Of a stretch of DNA of 36,649 nt, positions 8,497 through 16,396 are shown one piece after another. The notes beneath the pieces were generated by a model, which saw only the letters and a list, made by a program, of their open reading frames with translations, searched no databases and was not told the DNA's origin. The DNA comes from CAIWXH01 sp964555675 (GTDB taxonomy: Bacteria > Chloroflexota > Chloroflexia > Chloroflexales > Chloroflexaceae): contig CAZKTU010000037.1 in the NCBI GenBank assembly GCA_964555675.1, positions 1 through 36,649 of the forward strand, given 5' to 3'. Position 1 is the first letter of the stretch. Each line of letters begins with the position of its first letter. A program made the translations under genes and the position numbers.

Positions 8497-9309
8497 ATGC
8501 CTTACTACGAGCCCGTCATCCTCGAGCGGCGCGAGCTGGGGTCCCTGGCCCTGCTGACGCTGCACGCCCCCGAGCTGGCCCGCGCCGCGAAGCCGGGGCA
8601 GGCGGTGATGCTGCGCTGCGCGCCCGCCGGCAGCGACGACCCGCTGCTGCGCCGGCCGATCTTCCTGGCGGGGGCCGACGGCGGGGCCGGCGTCGTCGAG
8701 CTGCTCGTCTCGCCCGACGAGCGGGGCCTGAGCTGGCTCGCGGCCCAGCCCGTGGGCTCGCGCCTCGACCTGTACGGGCCTGTGGGCGCCGGCTTCGCCC
8801 TCGATGGGCGGGCCCAGAACCTGTTGCTCGCGGGGGCCGGGCCGGCCCTGGCGTCGTTGATCTTTCTGGCCCGCACGGGGGTCGCCCGCGGCGCCTCGGT
8901 GGTGCTGCTGGCCGCCGGCGAGCCCGCGCTCTTGCCGCCGCCCTATGTGCTGCCGCCCGACGTCGAGTACCAGACCGGCGACGACCTGCTCGCCCTGCTG
9001 GCCGACGGGCGGGGCGGCGCCGACGGGCGCGGGAAGCAGGCGCCGAGTGTGCTGCCGGCCCTCACCGGCTCGCCGGTCGCCTGGGCCGACCAGGTCGTGC
9101 TGGCGCTGACCGAGACCCTGGTGGCGGGGGCCGGCGCCATCGTGCGGGCGGCGCGCATGCGCTGGGAGCGGGGCTTCGCCCTGGCCGCCCTGGCGGGGGC
9201 CATGCCCTGCGGCCTCGGTCTTTGCCTGGCCTGCCCGGTCGAGACGCGCGACGGCCCGCGCCTGCGCTGCAAAGAGGGGCCGGTCTTCGACCTGAGGGAG
9301 CTACGCTAG
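8497..9309 (+). CDS. Dihydroorotate dehydrogenase electron-transfer subunit, PyrK-like
   Basis: This 270-residue flavoprotein belongs to the ferredoxin-NADP reductase superfamily. Seen are an N-terminal beta-barrel with KPGQAVMLR, an FAD-binding segment LLRRPIFLAG (in place of RxYS), LYGPVGAGF, a nucleotide-binding segment LLLAGAGPALASLIFLA, and a C-terminal [2Fe-2S] site. The four cluster cysteines are C238, C243, C246 and C258, spaced C-x4-C-x2-C-x11-C as in PyrK. The known role of PyrK is to pass electrons from the PyrD flavin to NAD+ in class 1B dihydroorotate dehydrogenase. No pyrD is adjacent, so the partner could be different. The ATG at 8497 lacks a strong ribosome-binding site. The next gene begins 68 bp downstream on the same strand. 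Confidence 0.85.
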   Translation: MPYYEPVILERRELGSLALLTLHAPELARAAKPGQAVMLRCAPAGSDDPLLRRPIFLAGADGGAGVVELLVSPDERGLSWLAAQPVGSRLDLYGPVGAGFALDGRAQNLLLAGAGPALASLIFLARTGVARGASVVLLAAGEPALLPPPYVLPPDVEYQTGDDLLALLADGRGGADGRGKQAPSVLPALTGSPVAWADQVVLALTETLVAGAGAIVRAARMRWERGFALAALAGAMPCGLGLCLACPVETRDGPRLRCKEGPVFDLRELR

Positions 9310-9377
9310 TGTTACATGGCGCTGAGGCGGCCTCTGTCGGCCTGCCCGGCGCCAATATGTGTAAAGAGGAACCTCCG

Positions 9378-10439
9378 ATGCCGCTCAAGCTCACCCCTCG
9401 CACATGGCTGGCCCTGGTGGCCCTCGGTCCGGCGATCGTGCTGGCCATCCAGGCCCTGCCGCTGCTGCGCAGCGTCTTCCTGCTCCTGCTGATCACCGTC
9501 TTCCTGGCCCTGCTGATCGCGCCCCTCGCCGACGCAATGGAGCGGCGGGGCGTCTCGCGCGGGCTGACCACCGGCGCGGCTCTGTTCGGCGCGCTGGCCA
9601 TTCTGACCGGGCTGGTGCTGCTGCTGCTGCCGGTGCTCTTCAACAGCCTGAGCCGGCTGGGCGCGGCGCTGGAGGGGTTGGCCACGCGCCTCCCGGCCGA
9701 GATCAGCTCGTTCTTCCAGATCCCCGAGCTGGGCAACCTGAGCGGCACCCTGGCCTCGCAGATCGCCGGGGCGATCCAGGCCGCGGCGGGGCAGATCGGC
9801 AGCCTGCTCGGGCAGCTCGGCGCCCTCGGCTTCGCCGCCTTCGTCTCGTTCGCGGTCATCTTCGCCCTGGTCGGCAATAAGGGCACGGCCCCGGCGCTGA
9901 TGCGGGTCTTCCTGCCCGAGCGCTATCACGTGCGGGCCGGCGAGCTGACCCGGGCGGCGAGCGCGGGGCTGTCGCGCTGGTTCATCGCCCAGCTGGCGAT
10001 CTGCGGCTACTATGTGGTGGCCTACAGCCTGACCCTGCTGGTCCTCGGCGTGCCCTTCGCGCTGCAGATCGGGGTCGTCTCGGGGCTGCTCGAGTTCATC
10101 CCCTACCTGGGCGGGATCGTCGGCATGGTCCTCTCGGTGGCCTCGGCCGCGACGGTCGGCTGGACCACCGTGCTGCTCGTCCTGGCGATCGAAGCCGTGA
10201 TCGGCTCGGTCTGTGTCTACTTCGTGGCGCCGTACGCCTTCTCGCGCGCCGTCGACGTGCCCCCGGCCCTGGTGCTCTTCGGGCTCTTCGTGGGCGGGCA
10301 GGTCGGCGGCTTCTTCGCGGCCCTGCTCACCGTGCCGCTGCTCGCCGTCGGCCTGGTGCTGCTGCGCGAGCTGCGCCCCGACCTGCGCCCGGCCGATGAT
10401 AAGCCGGCCCAGGCGACCCGCGGGGCGGAGGCGCGGTAA
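9378..10439 (+). CDS. AI-2E/PerM family transporter
   Basis: This 353-residue polytopic inner-membrane protein belongs to the AI-2E exporter/PerM family, whose members include efflux-type permeases and sodium/proton antiporters. Two N-terminal helices (about residues 10-55) and a third hairpin helix are followed by a soluble amphipathic region and then about four further helices. The family pattern is visible in LEFIPYLGGIVGM and in the late segment PALVLFGLFVGGQVGGFFAAL. The start is ATG 9378, preceded by AAAGAGGA with 7-nt spacing; the in-frame ATG at 9357 has no such site. Substrate cannot be predicted, and AI-2 transport itself is not implied. It converges on the methyltransferase gene, with a shared hairpin terminator between them. 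Confidence 0.88.
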   Translation: MPLKLTPRTWLALVALGPAIVLAIQALPLLRSVFLLLLITVFLALLIAPLADAMERRGVSRGLTTGAALFGALAILTGLVLLLLPVLFNSLSRLGAALEGLATRLPAEISSFFQIPELGNLSGTLASQIAGAIQAAAGQIGSLLGQLGALGFAAFVSFAVIFALVGNKGTAPALMRVFLPERYHVRAGELTRAASAGLSRWFIAQLAICGYYVVAYSLTLLVLGVPFALQIGVVSGLLEFIPYLGGIVGMVLSVASAATVGWTTVLLVLAIEAVIGSVCVYFVAPYAFSRAVDVPPALVLFGLFVGGQVGGFFAALLTVPLLAVGLVLLRELRPDLRPADDKPAQATRGAEAR

Positions 10440-10442
10440 AAG

Positions 10443-10468
10443 GCTCGGGAGGACCTGCCCTCCCGAGC
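10443..10468 (-). terminator. Hairpin terminator between convergent genes
   Basis: GCTCGGGAGG (10443-10452) and CCTCCCGAGC (10459-10468) form a perfect 10-bp stem with a 6-nt loop. On the minus strand the stem is followed by CTTTTA, making it an intrinsic terminator for the methyltransferase gene. It also lies 3 bp past the stop of the plus-strand transporter and may serve both. Confidence 0.75.
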
Positions 10469-10475
10469 TCTCCCA

Positions 10476-11722
10476 TCAGGGCGCCTCGCCGAGGGCCGCG
10501 CGCACGCGCTGGCGTAGGGCGTCGATCGGGGCCAGTTGGCCCGTTTCGTCCTCGTAGTGCCAGTGGTCCCAGCCGTTGCAGGCGGGCAGGCCGCCCACGT
10601 GGGCGCCGACGGCGNNNNNNNNNNNNNNNNNNNNNNNNNNNNNNNNNNNNNNNNNNNNNNNNNNNNNNNNNNNNNNNNNNNNNNNNNNNNNNNNNNNNNN
10701 NNNNNNNNNNNNNNCCAGTGGTCCCAGCCGTTGCAGGCGGGCAGGCCGCCCACGTGGGCGCCGACGGCGTGGATCGAGCCGCGCGTGCCGTCTGCGGCGC
10801 GCAGGGTGCTGTCGGCCTGCACGGTGGCGGCGGCCTCGCGCCTGCCGCGGAAGTAGAGCTGCTGTCCGGGCCTAAGCAGGCCCTGTTCGAGCAGGGTGGC
10901 GAAGGGCAAGCGGGGCGCGCTGCGCCTGCTGGGGGTGAGGCCCAGGGCCGCAGGGTCGCCGGTGGGCGCGGGCACGGCGTCGATGCGGGCGCGCGCGGCG
11001 GCGATATAGGCCGGCTCGCGCTCGACGCCGACGAAGTGCCGCCCGAGGCGTTTCGCGACCGCCCCGGTGGTGCCGGTGCCGAAGAAGGGGTCGAGCACCA
11101 CGTCGCCCGGGTTCGAGCTGGCCAGGAGCACCCGGTAGAGCAGGGCCTCGGGTTTCTGGGTACTGTGCACCTTCTCGCCGTTGATCCGCAGGCGCTCGGG
11201 CCCGGTGCAGAGGGGCAGGCGCCAGTCGCTGCGCATCTGCTTGCCGTCGTTGAGGTTCTTCAGGGCGTGATAGTTGAAGGTGTACTTCTTCTGGTCCTGG
11301 CTCTTCTTGGCCCAGATCAGGGTCTCGTGGGCGTTGGTCAGGCGCACGCCGCGGAAGTTGGGCATGGGGTTATCCTTCACCCAGACCACCTCGTTGAGCG
11401 TCCAGAAGCCCAGGTCCTGCATCGCGGCGCCGACGCGGTAGATATTGTGGTACGACCCGATCGTCCAGAGCGTGCCGTTGTCCTTGAGCACGCGCCTGCA
11501 GGCCGCCAGCCACTCGCGGGTGAAGCGGTCGTAGGCGGCGACGTCGGCGAACTGGTCCCACTCGTCGTCGACGGCGTCGACCACGCTCATGTTCGGGCGT
11601 CGCAGCTCCTGGCGCAGCTGCAGGTTGTAGGGCGGGTCGGCGAAGATGAGATCGACGCTGCGCTCGGGCAGCGCCGCCAGCACCTCGCGGCAGTCGCCCT
11701 CGTAGATATGGTCAAGCAGCAT
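10476..11722 (-). CDS. CcrM-like adenine-N6 DNA methyltransferase, interrupted by a scaffold gap
   Basis: This is a beta-class DNA methyltransferase (motif IV before motif I): DPPYNLQL near the N-terminus, DPFFGTGTTG later, then a C-terminal RAMA domain. Many stretches match my memory of Caulobacter CcrM: VDAVDDEWDQF, IGSYHNIYRVG, NPMPNFRG, NAHETLIWA, MRSDW, TQKPEALLYRV. CcrM methylates adenine in GANTC. The sequence contains 100 N flanked by two identical 55-bp copies. Removing 155 bp (one copy plus the Ns) restores one frame ending ACNGWDHWHYEDETG and LAPIDALRQRV before a TGA at 10476-10478, again as in CcrM, giving 363 residues. Read literally, the frame shifts after the Ns. ATG 11722 is preferred over GTG 11749. 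No restriction endonuclease is nearby, so it looks like an orphan regulatory methylase. Confidence 0.9.
10560..10769. other. Scaffold gap (100 N) with duplicated 55-bp flanks
   Basis: Positions 10615-10714 are exactly 100 N, a conventional unknown-length gap. The 55 bp before it (10560-10614) are identical to the 55 bp after it (10715-10769). This is what is expected when two contigs that really overlap are joined without merging. Collapsing the duplicate restores the methyltransferase reading frame, so no sequence is probably missing. Confidence 0.93.
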
Positions 11723-11785
11723 TGGTCCGGCCCTTCGTGGCTGGCGCACGGAGCCTACGGCCCCGCAATGGGTAGCTCAGGCAGT

Positions 11786-13444
11786 TTAGCGCAGGTCGCC
11801 GTCGATCTCGCGGTAGCTGTCGGTGTACCAGCGGGTGATGCTGCGGTAGCGGTCCTCGTGGCCGAAGAGCAGGCGGCTGAGGGCGCTGTTGGGGTCGTCG
11901 AGGCCGGTGCCGCCGAGCTCGTCGCTGGTGGCGAAGATATAGAGGGGCTGGTAGAGGGCGATGCTGGGGGCCAGCTCGACCCAGCGCTGCTGGAAGGCGG
12001 CGTAGTCGGCGCTGCGCGCGGCCAGCTCGTCTTCGGCGCGGGCGGCCTCGAGCAGCTCGTCGATCTGCTCGTCGGCCAGGCCGGCGTAGTTCAGGCCGCC
12101 CTCGGAGTGCCAGAAGAGGAAGGGGTCGGGGTCGGGCCCCAGGCGCGACCAGGCGTGGAGCGCCAGATCGAAGTCGCTGGCGCTCAGGCGGCGCTGCAGC
12201 TCAGCGGGCTCCAGCTCGAGCACCTCGACCAGGATGCCGAGCTCGCCCCACTGGCGGGCCACCTCGTCGGCGGCGGCGCGGCGGCCCGGCTCGGCGTCGA
12301 CCAGCAGCTCGAAGGCGAGGGCCTGGCCGTCGCGGCGGCGCAGGCCGTCGGGGCCCGGCTCGTAGCCCAGCTCGGAGAGCAGGTCGCCGGCCGTGGCCTG
12401 GTCGGCCTCGTACCAGGTGGCCTCGGGGTTGAAGGCCCAGCCGCCGGGCAGGATCGGCGTGGCGAGGGGCGCGCCCAGGCCGGCCAGGGCTAGTTCTATC
12501 ACGGCGTCCTTGCTGAGGCCATGGGCGAGGGCGCGGCGCAGGGGCGGCTCGGCCAGGGGGCCGGCGCGCAGGTTGAAGCTGAGCAGGGCGTACTCGTCGA
12601 GGGGGACGGCGCTCGCCTGCAGCGAGCCGGGCAGTTCGAGCCCGGCCATACGCGGGTCGGCCCGCCCGCCGTAGGCCGTCACATCGCCGCGGGCGAGGGC
12701 GGCCTGGGCGGCGGCGGGGGCGGCAATGAAGCGCAGTTCGATGCGGTCGATGTAGGGTCGGCCGCCGAAATAGGCGTCGTTGGCGGCGAGCAGCGCCCCG
12801 TCCTCGCGCAGCTCGGCGAGCCTGTAGGGGCCCGTGCCGACCAACTGGCGGGCGAAGGGCGTCTCGCCCCAGCGCTCGGGCGGCGTTCCGGTCAGCAGGT
12901 GGGCCGGCATGATCGGGATGCGGGCCGCGCTGAGGAAGGGGGCGTAGGGCGCGGCCAGGGTGACCCGCACCGTATAGTCGTCGATGCGGTCGATCAGGGC
13001 GTCGGCCCAGGCCGCGGCGAGCAGCGGCTCGCCGGGCTGCTCGAGGATCTGTAGGGCCCGCAGGGTGAAGACCACGTCGTCGGCGGTGAGCGGACGCCCG
13101 TCGTGCCAGACGACGTCGCGGCGCAGGCCGAAGAGGTAGGTCGTGCCGCTGGCGTCGATCTCGTAGCTGGCGGCCAGGGCCGGCTCGATCAGCCCGTCGG
13201 CGCCCACGCGCACCAGGCCGTCGAAGAGCAGGGCCGCAAGGTCGCGGCCGGCCGGATCGGCGGCGGGGCTGTTGAGCAGCGGGATGGGCTGCAGCGGCGC
13301 GCCTACGATGGCCTCGACGTAGGCCCCGCCGGCCACCGGGCTGGCCACAGAGGCGGTGCTCAGGGCCAGGCGCCCGAGCAACCCGGCGACGAGGAGGGTG
13401 GCCAGGAAGGCGACGACAATCTGCCAGCGGATGCGACGAGCCAT
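11786..13444 (-). CDS. ABC transporter substrate-binding protein, family 5 (peptide/solute)
   Basis: This 552-residue extracytoplasmic solute receptor resembles the DppA/OppA group. An N-terminal membrane segment or signal (about residues 8-28, IVVAFLATLLVAGLLG) has no lipobox cysteine, so the protein is probably membrane-anchored or secreted. The mature part shows family-5 features: an early LLFDGLVRVGADG with EPALAASYE, then YLFGLRRDVVWHDGRPLTADDVVFTL, and RRALAHGLSKDAVIELAL later. The C-terminal part contains WHSEGGLNYAGLADEQIDELL. No permease or ATPase genes of a Dpp/Opp system are adjacent, so the partners are elsewhere or absent. It lies between secG (64 bp upstream) and the methyltransferase (63 bp downstream), all minus strand, and may be co-transcribed with secG. 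Confidence 0.9.
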   Translation of the reverse strand: MARRIRWQIVVAFLATLLVAGLLGRLALSTASVASPVAGGAYVEAIVGAPLQPIPLLNSPAADPAGRDLAALLFDGLVRVGADGLIEPALAASYEIDASGTTYLFGLRRDVVWHDGRPLTADDVVFTLRALQILEQPGEPLLAAAWADALIDRIDDYTVRVTLAAPYAPFLSAARIPIMPAHLLTGTPPERWGETPFARQLVGTGPYRLAELREDGALLAANDAYFGGRPYIDRIELRFIAAPAAAQAALARGDVTAYGGRADPRMAGLELPGSLQASAVPLDEYALLSFNLRAGPLAEPPLRRALAHGLSKDAVIELALAGLGAPLATPILPGGWAFNPEATWYEADQATAGDLLSELGYEPGPDGLRRRDGQALAFELLVDAEPGRRAAADEVARQWGELGILVEVLELEPAELQRRLSASDFDLALHAWSRLGPDPDPFLFWHSEGGLNYAGLADEQIDELLEAARAEDELAARSADYAAFQQRWVELAPSIALYQPLYIFATSDELGGTGLDDPNSALSRLLFGHEDRYRSITRWYTDSYREIDGDLR

Positions 13445-13508
13445 GGTTCGGTGGCGTGGGCCGCGCTGCGTGGGGTGTGTGGCCCCGCGCGCTGCCCGGC
13501 GCCGGGCC

Positions 13509-13727
13509 TTAGGCGAAGATTGGCAGGCTGGTCACGAGGGCGAGCACCAGGAAGACCACGGCCAGGGCGATCGTGGCCTGGTGCAGGGTCTTCTCGAGGC
13601 CGCGGCGCGTGCGGTAGATCGAGCTCGTGTCGCGGTTGGCCATGCCCGCCGTGCGGGCCTGCACCACCACCAGAGCGGTCAGCACCGCGCTCACAATAAT
13701 CATCGCGATAAAGAGGGCGATCTCCAC
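13509..13727 (-). CDS. secG: Preprotein translocase subunit SecG
   Basis: This 72-residue protein has two membrane helices (about residues 3-23 and 50-70) joined by a polar loop, the SecG layout. Family-like features are the first helix ending in ALVVVQ and the loop with SSIYRTRRGLEKTLHQATI. SecG binds SecYE and assists SecA-driven protein export. Translation begins at a GTG (13727) with AAGGAG 8 nt upstream. Its extended -10 (13766-13774) is interleaved with the divergent purF promoter. A 14-bp palindrome, GCCCGGCGCCGGGC (13494-13507), follows the stop codon but lacks a T-run. Confidence 0.88.
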   Translation of the reverse strand: MEIALFIAMIIVSAVLTALVVVQARTAGMANRDTSSIYRTRRGLEKTLHQATIALAVVFLVLALVTSLPIFA

Positions 13728-13765
13728 GTCTCAGCTCCTTGTGATGCCGAATCCAAAGCTGTGCA

Positions 13766-13774
13766 AGTATACCA
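13766..13774 (-). promoter_or_regulatory. Extended -10 promoter of secG
   Basis: The minus strand reads TGGTATACT. The position of its -35 contact (about 13789-13794) coincides with the -10 box of the divergent purF promoter. The distance to the secG GTG is 38 nt. Confidence 0.6.
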
Positions 13775-13786
13775 CAATCGGGGGTG

Positions 13787-13795
13787 TGCTATACT
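13787..13795 (+). promoter_or_regulatory. Extended -10 promoter of purF
   Basis: The sequence is TGCTATACT, 36 nt before the purF ATG. The expected -35 position (about 13767-13772) falls on the -10 box of the divergent secG promoter. Confidence 0.6.
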
Positions 13796-13831
13796 GACCG
13801 AAAAGTCCATCGCGTGGAAGGACACGGACTG

Positions 13832-15235
13832 ATGTTCGAAGATGACAAGCCCGCACACGAGTGCGGCGTCTTTGGTATTGTTTCTCCCAATGCTGATGTC
13901 GCCCGCCTGACCTTCTTCGGTCTGTATGCGCTGCAACACCGCGGCCAGGAGAGCGCGGGCATCGCGGTCTCCAACGGGCGCTCGGTGCGCTTCCATAAGG
14001 CCATGGGCCTGGTCGCCCAGGTTTTCAACGAGGAGAACCTGCGCCCCCTGGCGGGCTACCTCGCCATTGGCCACACCCGCTACTCGACCACCGGCTCGTC
14101 GAAGCTCGAGAACGCCCAGCCCTTCGTGGTCGAGAGCGCCCTGGGCCCCCTCGCCGTGGGCCACAACGGCAATCTCTCCAACGCGGCCACCCTGCGGCGC
14201 GAGCTGCTCACCCGCGGCGTGGGCCTCACCAGCACCAGCGACTCTGAGGTGATCACCCAGATGCTCGCCGGCGGCGAGGGCCGCACCTGGGAGGAGAAGC
14301 TCAAGGTCTTTATGGTGCGCGCCCAGGGCGCCTACTGCCTGACGGTGCTCACCCGCGACGCCCTCTTCGCCGTGCGCGACCCATGGGGCCTGCACCCGCT
14401 CTGCCTCGGCCGGCTCGCCGACGGGGGCTGGGTGATCGCCTCCGAGAGCTGCGCCTTCGGCCCGATCGGCGCCGAGTTCGTGCGCGAGGTCGAGCCCGGC
14501 GAGATTGTGGCCCTCACCGAGGAGGGCCCGCGCACCCTGGCCCTCATGCCGGCCGCGCGCCAGGCCGAGTGCCTGTTCGAGTATATCTACTTCGCTCGCC
14601 CCGATAGCAAGCTGCACGGCGCGGCCCTCCACGCGATCCGGGTCGAGCAGGGCCGCGAGCTGGCCCGCGAGGCCCCGGTCGACGCCGACGTGGTCATCCC
14701 CGTGCCCGACAGCGCCACGCCCGCGGCGATCGGCTACGCCCAGCAGTCGGGCATCCCCTACTCCGAGGGCCTGATCAAGAACCGCTACATCGGGCGCACC
14801 TTCATCCAGCCCGACGACCACCTGCGCAAGGTCGGCATCTCGCTCAAGTTCAACGCCCTGCCCGACAACCTGGCCGGCAAGCGGGTAGTGCTGATCGACG
14901 ACAGCATCGTGCGCGGCAACACCTCGGGCCCGATCGTGCGCCTGCTGCGCGAGGCCGGGGCGGTCGAGGTCCACGTGCGCGTCTCGTCGCCGCCGATCAA
15001 GCATCCCTGCTTCCTCGGGGTCGATATGGCCACCTACCCCGAGCTGATCGCCCACCGCCTGAGTACGCCCGAGATCTGCGCCCACCTTGGCGCCGATAGC
15101 CTGGCCTACCTCAGCCTCGACGGGCTCATCCGCTCGAGCCGGCGCGACCCCAGCGGCTTCTGCACCGGCTGCTTCGCCGGCAAGTACCCCGTCGAGATCG
15201 AGCTGCTCGACAAGGACGTCTTCGAGGTGCGCTGA
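13832..15235 (+). CDS. purF: Amidophosphoribosyltransferase
   Basis: PurF catalyses the first committed step of purine synthesis, converting PRPP and glutamine to 5-phosphoribosylamine. The 467-residue protein begins MFEDDKPAHECGVFG; a 10-residue propeptide would be removed to expose Cys11 as the N-terminal nucleophile of the glutaminase domain. The PRPP-binding motif VVLIDDSIVRGNTSG is at residues 353-367. Cysteines 247, 393, 444 and 447 match the spacing of the four [4Fe-4S] ligands of the Bacillus-type, oxygen-sensitive enzyme. The ATG at 13832 has AAGGA 9 nt upstream. No other pur genes are adjacent. A strong hairpin terminator follows. Confidence 0.97.
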   Translation: MFEDDKPAHECGVFGIVSPNADVARLTFFGLYALQHRGQESAGIAVSNGRSVRFHKAMGLVAQVFNEENLRPLAGYLAIGHTRYSTTGSSKLENAQPFVVESALGPLAVGHNGNLSNAATLRRELLTRGVGLTSTSDSEVITQMLAGGEGRTWEEKLKVFMVRAQGAYCLTVLTRDALFAVRDPWGLHPLCLGRLADGGWVIASESCAFGPIGAEFVREVEPGEIVALTEEGPRTLALMPAARQAECLFEYIYFARPDSKLHGAALHAIRVEQGRELAREAPVDADVVIPVPDSATPAAIGYAQQSGIPYSEGLIKNRYIGRTFIQPDDHLRKVGISLKFNALPDNLAGKRVVLIDDSIVRGNTSGPIVRLLREAGAVEVHVRVSSPPIKHPCFLGVDMATYPELIAHRLSTPEICAHLGADSLAYLSLDGLIRSSRRDPSGFCTGCFAGKYPVEIELLDKDVFEVR

Positions 15236-15272
15236 GCCCCTGGCGTCGTGGCGAGCCTAGTGTGCGCGGACG

Positions 15273-15297
15273 GGCGCCGGCGGTGTCCGGCGCCTTT
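15273..15297 (+). terminator. purF terminator
   Basis: GGCGCCGG (15273-15280) and CCGGCGCC (15287-15294) form a perfect 8-bp stem with a 6-nt loop, followed by TTT. It lies 37 bp after the purF stop and before the P1 peptidase ribosome-binding site. Confidence 0.65.
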
Positions 15298-15334
15298 GAC
15301 CGATCAGCTCGAGATTGGAAGGGAGCAACGCGAC

Positions 15335-16390
15335 GTGCGACTGCGCGACCTCGGCATCACCATCGGCCAGCTGCCCACGGGCCCCCATAATGCGATCACC
15401 GATGTGCCCGGCGTGCTGGTCGGCCATAGCACGATCATTGCCGATACGCCTCGCGTGGCCCGCACCGGCGTGACCATGATCGTGCCCCGCGACGGCGCGA
15501 TCTGGCACGACCACGTCTTCGCCGCCTACCATGTCTTCAACGGCAACGGCGAGATGACCGGCCTGCCCTGGATCGATGAGTCGGGCATGGTCGGCGCGCC
15601 GATCGGCCTCACCAATACCAACCAGGTCGGCGTCGTGCGCGACGCGATTGTGCGCCACGCCGCCGCCAACCGCTACTACGAGAGCTTCTTCCTGCCTGTG
15701 GTCGCCGAGACCTGGGACGGCCTGCTCAACGATATCGAGGGCTTCCACGTCACCACCGAGCACGCCATTGCCGCGATCGAGGGCGCCGCCGGCGGCCCCG
15801 TGGCCGAGGGCAATGTGGGCGGCGGCACCGGCATGATCTGCCACGGCTTCAAGGGCGGCATCGGCACCTCCTCGCGCGTCGCCGCGACCGCGAGCGGGCC
15901 GTTCACCGTCGGCGTGCTGGTTCAGGCCAACTATGGCGCCCGCGAAGACCTGCGGGTCGATGGGGCGCCCGTGGGCCGCCGGATCAGCCACGCTGTCGTG
16001 CCCTCGGGCTGGGAGAGCCCCGGCCCCTCGAGTTCGATCATCGTCATCGTCGCCACCGACGCGCCCCTGCTGCCCATCCAGTGCCGCCGCCTCGCCCAGC
16101 GCGCCACGGCGGGCCTGGCCCGCACCGGCGGCTTCGGCCACAACTCGAGCGGCGATATCTTCCTGGCCTTCGCCACGGGCAACCAGCTGCCCGCACGGGC
16201 TACGGCCCCCTACCCACTGCAGATGCTGCCGCACGCACAGCTCGACCCGCTGTTTCACGCCGTCGTCGAGGCCACCGAGGAGGCGATTCTCAACGCCCTC
16301 TGTGCCGCCGAGACGATGGTGGGTTTTCAGGGTCATATTGCCCACAGGTTGCCCCACGACCTCCTCCGCGAGATCGTGCTTGGAAAGTAG
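15335..16390 (+). CDS. P1 family peptidase (DmpA/BapA-type N-terminal-nucleophile hydrolase)
   Basis: The P1 family covers self-cleaving aminopeptidases such as DmpA and beta-aminopeptidases. The 351-residue protein shows ITDVPGVLVGHSTI near the N-terminus, then NGNGEMTGLPWIDESG, GLTNTNQVGVVRDA, EGNVGGGTGMICHGFKGG, and the cleavage-site motif GHNSSGDIFLAF. The nucleophile would be Ser272, the Ser before Gly-Asp. The residue before it is Ser rather than the Gly of DmpA. A GTG at 15335 with GGAAGGGAG at 15317-15325 (9-nt spacing) is chosen as the start; it gives MRLRDLGITIG, the normal family N-terminus. No signal peptide is seen. The RNA methyltransferase gene starts 6 bp after its stop, so the two are probably co-transcribed. 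Confidence 0.92.
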   Translation: MRLRDLGITIGQLPTGPHNAITDVPGVLVGHSTIIADTPRVARTGVTMIVPRDGAIWHDHVFAAYHVFNGNGEMTGLPWIDESGMVGAPIGLTNTNQVGVVRDAIVRHAAANRYYESFFLPVVAETWDGLLNDIEGFHVTTEHAIAAIEGAAGGPVAEGNVGGGTGMICHGFKGGIGTSSRVAATASGPFTVGVLVQANYGAREDLRVDGAPVGRRISHAVVPSGWESPGPSSSIIVIVATDAPLLPIQCRRLAQRATAGLARTGGFGHNSSGDIFLAFATGNQLPARATAPYPLQMLPHAQLDPLFHAVVEATEEAILNALCAAETMVGFQGHIAHRLPHDLLREIVLGK

Positions 16391-16396
16391 ACCCAC

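Noticed and set aside
10217..10614. C-terminal extension of the methyltransferase read through the N run
   Set aside because: It is out of frame because of the duplicated flank, and the residues are Arg/Ser/Ala-rich nonsense overlapping the convergent transporter gene.
13494..13507. 14-bp palindrome GCCCGGCGCCGGGC as the secG terminator
   Set aside because: No T-run follows on the minus strand and such GC palindromes arise easily at this composition.
13700..15085. A 461-residue minus-strand open frame opposite purF
   Set aside because: purF is unambiguous, and this frame also runs through both promoters and into secG.
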